Part shown: positions 5,049-9,320 of the stretch, in pieces
Layout: each line of letters opens with the position of its first letter
Position numbering within the stretch: the stretch's first letter is position 1
Assembly: GCA_036389695.1 (NCBI GenBank)
Contig: DASVWG010000092.1
Location: 1-9,320 of the forward strand
Reading direction: 5' to 3'
DNA from: JALZHR01 sp036389695
GTDB taxonomy: Bacteria; Acidobacteriota; Blastocatellia; Pyrinomonadales; Pyrinomonadaceae
Length of the DNA: 9,320 bases
Notes under the pieces: model-generated
Seen by the model: the letters and a program-made list of their open reading frames with translations, nothing else
The model's database searches: none
Told to the model about the DNA's origin: nothing
Made by a program: the position numbers and the translations under genes

Positions 5049-7937
5049 ATGAACAGATACGACACGAATTTTTTTTCTTTTCGGCGTTGGGCAAGTCTTT
5101 TGGGCGGATTATTGTTAGTAGTTTTCGGCGGCTTTTATTTCTTTAATGTTCCCGCAAAAACGGAAGCCGTCGAAAAACCTGCGGCGGAGCAAAATCTTGT
5201 GCTCGGCAAGTTGGCATTTACAAGAAGGCTTGCCGGACCTACCGTTCCTCAGGGCAGCCTTATTATTGCCAATCCGGACGGTTCGGGGCAGACCTTTCCG
5301 GTTTCAAGCTCGATTGCTCCGCGCGAACCGGCGTGGTCGCCTGACGGGACTAAAATCGCCTTCGCTCAGAATCAACCGCCTTTTGATATTTACGTAATTA
5401 ACGCGGACGGAAGCGGACAGACTAATTTGACGAATACGCCCGGAGAGATTCAGGAAGGCAATCCGTCATGGTCGGTGACGGGGAAAATCGCCTACGACCG
5501 CAACCCGCAAACAACCTCTTCGCAAATTTGGGTGATGAACGCGGACGGCAGCGGGCAAGTCCAGTTTCCGGGCATTACGCAGCCTTTCCCGTTTGCTCCG
5601 GCGTGGTCGCCGGACGGAACGAAACTCGCTTTTGTGAGCGGCGGCGGAGTCTGGGTGATAAACGCCGACGGCACGAATGAACGGCGCGTGACGACAAATA
5701 CGTCAACGAACGCCGAACCGGCGTGGTCGCCGGACGGCTCGAAAATCGTCTTTGTGAAAGGCGGCATCCGCGTTATCAATCTGGACGGTACAAACGAAAC
5801 GCCTCTGACAACCAACGGCGCCATCCAGCCGTCGTGGTCGCCCGACGGCACGAAAATCGCCTACCGACGCGACGGCATTTATACAATGGATGCAAACGGC
5901 GCGAATCAGGTGAGAATTGTCGCCGATGCCATCCTCTTTCCGCAATGCTGCGACGCACTCTACGAAAACCCGGCGTGGCAGCCCGTCGCGCAAGTGCCGA
6001 ACACTTCCATCATCGGCGGTCGCGTGACCTACGGCAACTTACCGGCTGCCGGCGTAACCGTCACTTTAAGCGGCACGACAAATGCCGTCACGACCACCGA
6101 CGCGGGCGGATTTTACCAGTTTTCCGGTCTGCCGCCGGGCGGCAGTTACACGGTTACGCCGTCTTTTCCAAACTATCTCTTTACGCCCGCCAGCCGTACG
6201 TTCAATAATCTGACTTCAAATCAAACGGCGGATTTCGAGGTGCTTGGAGTTTGTCGAAACGGCAAGTGCGTGAAAAACGGGAAGATTGCGTTTGTGCGAA
6301 ACGCGGATATTTTCACGATAAACGCGGACGGCACGAATCAGACGAATATCACGAACAATGCAGCAGGCAACGGCGCGCCGGATTATTCGCCCGACGGTTC
6401 AAACATCATCTTTCACACAAATCGCGACGGCAACAGCGAAATTTATCGAATGAACTCGGACGGCACGAATCCCGTGCGTTTGACGAACAACGCGGCTTCG
6501 GACTCGTCGCCGTATTATTCGCCCGACGGTGCGTCAATCGTTTTTCAAAGCAACCGCGACGGCAACTCCGAGATTTATAAAATGAACGCCGACGGCTCGA
6601 ATCAAGTGCGTCTGACAAACAACACGACCAGCGATTCGCAACCCGCGTTTTCGCCTGACGGACAGAAAATCATTTTCATATACTCCGGCAGCAGCGCCAG
6701 CCAGCGTAGTCTTTGGACGATGAACGCCGACGGCTCTAATCAACAGCCATTTCCGTCTCCTACCGGCATTTCCCCCATTTACGAGCGTCCGTCTTATTCA
6801 CCTGACGGCTCTAAAATCATTTTTACCTATAGCCCGGACGCTTCAACTCAAATTAGAGTTACCTGGGTAATGAACGCGGACGGCTCAAACGCGGGTCCGT
6901 TTCCCGCCGATGGCAGTTTCGGAACTTTTTCGCCCGACGGGGGGAAGGTTGTATACACTTGTTGTATTTTTGACCATACCGATCGCGTTCGCACGGCAAA
7001 TGCAGACGGCAGTTCGGTGCTGACCTTAACGCCCTCGAACGTCGGGAACACTTCACCCGATTGGCAGCCGATTCGCGTTCCGCGTCCCGCGCCGTTTGAT
7101 TTTGACGGCGACGGGCGCTCGGATATTTCGGTTTTTCGTCCGAGCGCAGGCTTTTGGTATATCGCGCGCCCGACCGGAGTTCCGTCGCAGAATTTCGACG
7201 CCGTGCAGTTTGGCGCGGCGGGCGATTTAACCGTCCCTGCCGATTACGACGGCGACAGGATAACCGACATCGCCAACTGGCGACCGTCGGACGGCGTGTG
7301 GTATCTGCGTCAATCTTCAGCCGGATTCCGCGCCGTGCAGTTTGGCGCTAACGGTGATATTCCCGTGCCCGGAGATTTCGACGGCGACGGCAAAGCTAAT
7401 TTAGCCGTTTTCCGCCCGTCGACCGGCGCGTGGTATATCGCTCGCGCAACGGGAACTCCGAATCAGAATTTCGATTCCGTGCCTTTCGGCGCGAACGGCG
7501 ATAAGCCGGTTGCCGGAGCCGATTTCGACGGCGACGCGAAAGCGGACGTTTGCGTTTACCGCCCGGGTGACGGGAACTGGTACTGGTTGAATTCGTCTAA
7601 TGGGCAATTCGTCGGCGTGCATTTCGGCGTGGCGGAAGACAAGCCGGCGGCGGCGGATTACGACGGCGACGGCAAAACCGATTTGGCGGTTTATCGTCCG
7701 TCAGACGGAGTCTGGTATAGAATCAACAGCCAGACCGATTCATTCTCGGCGACGCAGTTCGGCATCAGCACGGACATTCCGTCGCCGGCAGACTACGACG
7801 GCGACGGACGAGCCGACCTGGCGGTCTTCAGACCGGGTGAAGGCATCTGGTATCTGCTGCGTTCGACGCAGGGTTTTACCGGCGTCCAGTTCGGAGCAAA
7901 CGGAGACATCCCGACACCCGGCTCGTTCGTCAGATAA
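5049..7937 (+). CDS. Large exported protein: two PD40 propellers, regulatory-like domain, six FG-GAP-type repeats
   Basis: 962 residues. A short N-terminal basic region and a hydrophobic segment (about 14-32) act as signal peptide or anchor. Propeller 1 (about 54-312) and propeller 2 (about 412-674) each show six PD40/TolB-like blades, with recurring xxSPDGxKIxF and IxxMNADGSNQ motifs, and each closes on a Pro-x-Trp-Gln-Pro strand (Trp310, Trp672). Between them (about 322-397) is a carboxypeptidase-regulatory-like beta-sandwich: GGRVTYGNLPAAGVTVTLSG, then TTDAGGFYQFSGLPPG. The C-terminus (about 684-962) has six 44-49-residue repeats with DxDGDG calcium loops. The second blade of propeller 1 is degenerate (WSVTGK). 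Six of seven cysteines occur in close pairs: 300/301, 402/407 and 638/639. There is no C-terminal sorting domain. It has its own promoter and terminator. It is probably a cell-surface or secreted scaffold or binding protein; no catalytic motif is visible and its ligand is unknown. Confidence 0.92.
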   Translation: MNRYDTNFFSFRRWASLLGGLLLVVFGGFYFFNVPAKTEAVEKPAAEQNLVLGKLAFTRRLAGPTVPQGSLIIANPDGSGQTFPVSSSIAPREPAWSPDGTKIAFAQNQPPFDIYVINADGSGQTNLTNTPGEIQEGNPSWSVTGKIAYDRNPQTTSSQIWVMNADGSGQVQFPGITQPFPFAPAWSPDGTKLAFVSGGGVWVINADGTNERRVTTNTSTNAEPAWSPDGSKIVFVKGGIRVINLDGTNETPLTTNGAIQPSWSPDGTKIAYRRDGIYTMDANGANQVRIVADAILFPQCCDALYENPAWQPVAQVPNTSIIGGRVTYGNLPAAGVTVTLSGTTNAVTTTDAGGFYQFSGLPPGGSYTVTPSFPNYLFTPASRTFNNLTSNQTADFEVLGVCRNGKCVKNGKIAFVRNADIFTINADGTNQTNITNNAAGNGAPDYSPDGSNIIFHTNRDGNSEIYRMNSDGTNPVRLTNNAASDSSPYYSPDGASIVFQSNRDGNSEIYKMNADGSNQVRLTNNTTSDSQPAFSPDGQKIIFIYSGSSASQRSLWTMNADGSNQQPFPSPTGISPIYERPSYSPDGSKIIFTYSPDASTQIRVTWVMNADGSNAGPFPADGSFGTFSPDGGKVVYTCCIFDHTDRVRTANADGSSVLTLTPSNVGNTSPDWQPIRVPRPAPFDFDGDGRSDISVFRPSAGFWYIARPTGVPSQNFDAVQFGAAGDLTVPADYDGDRITDIANWRPSDGVWYLRQSSAGFRAVQFGANGDIPVPGDFDGDGKANLAVFRPSTGAWYIARATGTPNQNFDSVPFGANGDKPVAGADFDGDAKADVCVYRPGDGNWYWLNSSNGQFVGVHFGVAEDKPAAADYDGDGKTDLAVYRPSDGVWYRINSQTDSFSATQFGISTDIPSPADYDGDGRADLAVFRPGEGIWYLLRSTQGFTGVQFGANGDIPTPGSFVR
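7089..7934 (+). repeat. Six tandem FG-GAP/VCBS-type calcium-loop repeats
   Basis: Coding repeats whose calcium loops start at residues 684, 732, 776, 825, 870 and 915 of the large protein. Each reads roughly D-[FY]-DGDG-x3-D-[IL]-A-V-[FY]-RP-x2-G-x-WY, then a variable part ending FGxxxDxP. The second loop (DYDGDRITD) and the fourth (DFDGDAKAD) lose the final glycine. Units of this kind form beta-propeller blades or elongated calcium-stabilised rods. The tail at 1-148 is a paralogous copy. Confidence 0.85.
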
Positions 7938-7955
7938 AGCCGCGGTTTCAATAAT

Positions 7956-7998
7956 AAAAAAAGGCTTCGCCCTTATTTCCGGCGGAGCCTTTTTATTT
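7956..7998. terminator. Strong bidirectional intrinsic terminator
   Basis: An A-run and stem AAAAAGGCTTCGCC (7958-7971) pair with GGCGGAGCCTTTTT (7981-7994) around a nine-base loop. The single mismatch, T7967 against G7985, is a U-G wobble. The hairpin is GC-rich at its core, starts 20 bases after the stop of the large gene and ends in a T-run. The A-run on the other side would let it work on the minus strand too, though no minus-strand gene abuts it. Confidence 0.88.
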
Positions 7999-8279
7999 GT
8001 CGTTACGGTTTTTAGCTGTATCGACCTTTTATATAATTATTCTTTACCCTCAGTTTCGACTGTTCGCCGCATAAATGTTGTCGCAAATCCAAATTCAATA
8101 TATGAGAAATGAATTATTGCCGCGAAAATCGCTCTGAAATCCGACCCTGACCGGCGTTCGTTCGAGGTTGTTAAAACAAAGTGCGAGTGTTAGAATTCTT
8201 GACATAAAAAAAGGTTTTTATCTCATTTTTACAGGTAAAGAGCCGCCGACATTTCATTTTGGATAAGTAATACAAATTG
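7999..8279. other. Gene-free region upstream of the CheY-like gene
   Basis: About 280 bases with no supportable gene; the longest ATG-initiated readings here (from 8102 and 8109) are 11 and 13 codons. A perfect TATAAT is at 8032-8037, with only TTTTTA at the -35 position. A consensus TTGACA is at 8199-8204. If the first site is used, the cheY mRNA would have a leader of over 200 bases. No riboswitch class is recognised. Confidence 0.55.
8199..8228 (+). promoter_or_regulatory. Candidate promoter of the cheY-cheA pair with an inverted repeat in the spacer
   Basis: A perfect -35 hexamer, TTGACA (8199-8204), has no good -10 at 16-18 bases (TCTCAT, CTCATT or TCATTT). The spacer is occupied by a perfect inverted repeat, ATAAAAA-N4-TTTTTAT (8204-8221), and the -35 is preceded by the palindrome AGAATTCT (8192-8199). 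A strong -35 with a weak -10 and symmetric DNA between them would fit a regulated promoter, but this is inferred. Confidence 0.35.
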
Positions 8280-8651
8280 ATGAAAAGAATTCTGGTGGTT
8301 GACGACTCGCCGACGATTAGGCGAATGATGATTTCGTCGCTGAGAGGCTTGCGCGACGTCGAGTTTGAGGAAGCGAATAATGGACTCGAAGCCATCGAAC
8401 GCCTCGCGCTCGCGCCCGTGAGCCTGATGTTTCTGGATTTAAATATGCCGGACATCCACGGCATCGAGGTCATTGAATTTGTGCGCGGGCATCAGGTTTA
8501 CAAACGGATTCCGATTTGCGTCGTCACGACCAGAGGCGATGAAGCCAGCCGCGCGCAGGCGCTGAATGCAGGCGCTAACGTTTATCTGACCAAACCCTTT
8601 ACGCCGCAGGATTTGGTCGAGCAAGCCGGTAAATTGCTGGCAAACGGCTAG
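8280..8651 (+). CDS. CheY-like single-domain response regulator
   Basis: 123 residues, one receiver domain and nothing else. The acidic pocket is Asp8-Asp9, the phospho-acceptor is Asp53 (FLDLNMPD), the switch Thr is Thr83 (VVTTRGDE) and the conserved lysine is Lys105 (TKPF), so all phosphotransfer residues are intact. The ATG at 8280 gives the standard MKRILVVDDS start. The TTG one codon upstream would add a single residue and has no better ribosome site. GGATAAG lies about 13-19 bases upstream, a weak Shine-Dalgarno. Its stop is 22 bases before a CheA-like gene, so it is most likely the phosphoryl acceptor of that protein. The output could be motility or type IV pilus control or another pathway; no effector domain is attached to say which. 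Confidence 0.94.
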   Translation: MKRILVVDDSPTIRRMMISSLRGLRDVEFEEANNGLEAIERLALAPVSLMFLDLNMPDIHGIEVIEFVRGHQVYKRIPICVVTTRGDEASRAQALNAGANVYLTKPFTPQDLVEQAGKLLANG

Positions 8652-8673
8652 GCTTCGAAGGCAAACTTGCTTT

Positions 8674-9320
8674 ATGCCCGAAAATGAATTCAACGCGCAG
8701 TTTTTTGAGCAGTTTCTCGACGATTACTACGCCGAATCGGACGAGCATCTGCGCAGCGTCAGGCGAAACCTGCTCGCGCTCGAAGACTCGCTCGCGGCAG
8801 GTCGGGCAATCGAAAAAAACGCTCTCAACGAGCTTTTCCGCAGCTTTCACACGATTAAAGGCATTTCGGCGATGGCGAACGTCTCGGCAGCCGAAACGCT
8901 CGCGCATTTCATGGAAAGCTATCTGCGCCTGCTGCGTGACGGGCAAACCGCTTTTACGGAAGAAGGCTTGCACGCTCTTATCGAAAGCACGAAAAAACTC
9001 GAAGAAATCGTCGCCGCGCGCCGCGCCGACGCCGAAATTCCGCCAATCGAAGCCGAAATAAATTTGCTGGTATCTCTGACGCTCGACGCGGAAACGGGCG
9101 AAACCATTGAGCCGCCGGAAACCGAGCCGCCGCCAAATCAAAAAACTTCAACTCAAAATTCGCTGTATCTTTTCACTTTCGCGCCCGCGCCCGAACTCGC
9201 CGAACGAGGCGTCAACGTCAACAGCGTGCGCGAGCGTTTGCAGGCGATTGGCGCAATTCAAAAATCGACGCCCGCCGTCAAGGAAGGCGGCAAAATCGCC
9301 TTTGAATTCGTCGTGGAAAC
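8674..9320 (+). CDS. CheA-like histidine phosphotransfer protein, N-terminal part (runs off the window)
   Basis: 215 complete codons without a stop, cut by the window edge. An Hpt (P1) domain spans about residues 6-125. The phosphorylatable histidine is His59 in FHTIKGISAM, the HxxKG signature, and the preceding FLDDYYAESDEHL helix is typical of CheA P1. A Pro/Glu-rich linker (about 150-165, EPPETEPPP) is followed by LYLFTFAPAPELAERGVNVNSVRERLQAIG (about 168-198). This resembles the small P2-like domain found after Hpt modules in many CheA homologues, which usually reads FxPxPxLFxxGxDPxxLL; here the LFxxGxDP part is altered to LAERGVNVN. The ATG at 8674 has GAAGG (8657-8661) 12 bases upstream, a rather long spacing. 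Dimerisation, ATPase and CheW-like domains would lie downstream, so CheA identity is likely but not proven. It is probably cotranscribed with the receiver gene. Confidence 0.88.
   Translation, partial: MPENEFNAQFFEQFLDDYYAESDEHLRSVRRNLLALEDSLAAGRAIEKNALNELFRSFHTIKGISAMANVSAAETLAHFMESYLRLLRDGQTAFTEEGLHALIESTKKLEEIVAARRADAEIPPIEAEINLLVSLTLDAETGETIEPPETEPPPNQKTSTQNSLYLFTFAPAPELAERGVNVNSVRERLQAIGAIQKSTPAVKEGGKIAFEFVVE

Noticed and set aside
7600..8112. 170-codon plus-strand frame running through the end of the large gene, its terminator and beyond
   Set aside because: Its first two thirds are an out-of-frame reading of the repeat domain (Arg/Ser/Thr-rich) and it crosses a strong intrinsic terminator.
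8102..8150. Two tiny readings (11 and 13 codons) upstream of the CheY-like gene as leader peptides
   Set aside because: No ribosome-binding site and no attenuator-like codon run or paired hairpins.
8277..8279. TTG start one codon before the CheY-like ATG
   Set aside because: It adds one methionine only. The ATG at 8280 gives the conserved receiver N-terminus.

Overview
The window looks like ordinary chromosomal DNA of about 50% GC. It most likely comes from an Acidobacteriota member of the Blastocatellia/Pyrinomonas type. That placement is an inference from style: large secreted proteins combining PD40 (TolB-like) beta-propellers with DxDGDG/FRPSxGxWY repeats, secreted von Willebrand A proteins, and intergenic palindromes made of short repeats. 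No rRNA, tRNA, transposase, phage gene or CRISPR array was seen.

Layout, left to right. At 1-148 is the C-terminal tail of a secreted FG-GAP/VCBS-type repeat protein (+). It ends one base from the end of a convergent minus-strand pair, in which a FmdB-type zinc-ribbon gene (1065-1397) is followed by a secreted VWA-domain gene (150-1058). A repeat-rich gap (1398-1665) precedes a secreted Blc-type lipocalin (+, GTG start at 1666). A long 7-nt-periodic hairpin (2240-2339) separates the lipocalin from a convergent thioredoxin reductase (-, 2347-3354). A divergent promoter region (3355-3607) leads to a PilZ-domain protein (+, 3608-3982). A second 7-nt-periodic hairpin (3988-4064) ends three bases before the start codon of an enoyl-CoA hydratase (+, 4068-4850). 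A clear sigma70-like promoter drives a 962-residue exported protein (+, 5049-7937) with two six-bladed propellers, a carboxypeptidase-regulatory-like domain between them and six calcium-loop repeats. It is closed by a strong intrinsic terminator. After a 342-base gap come a CheY-like receiver (8280-8651) and the N-terminal part of a CheA-like Hpt protein (8674 to the window edge).

How the genes relate. The CheY/CheA pair is a phosphorelay whose kinase core, if present, lies beyond the window. The PilZ protein implies cyclic-di-GMP signalling elsewhere. The secreted VWA, lipocalin and propeller/repeat proteins fit an envelope-rich lifestyle. TrxB and the crotonase-family enzyme are housekeeping metabolism. 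Beyond the FmdB-VWA and CheY-CheA pairs I see no multi-gene system.

I did not find a convincing undescribed defence or mobile system. The most unusual features are the two palindromic intergenic elements with unrelated sequence but the same build (27-28 bp arms, one G-U wobble, 7-nt period), the paired cysteines in the large propeller protein, and the altered metal site in the VWA protein.
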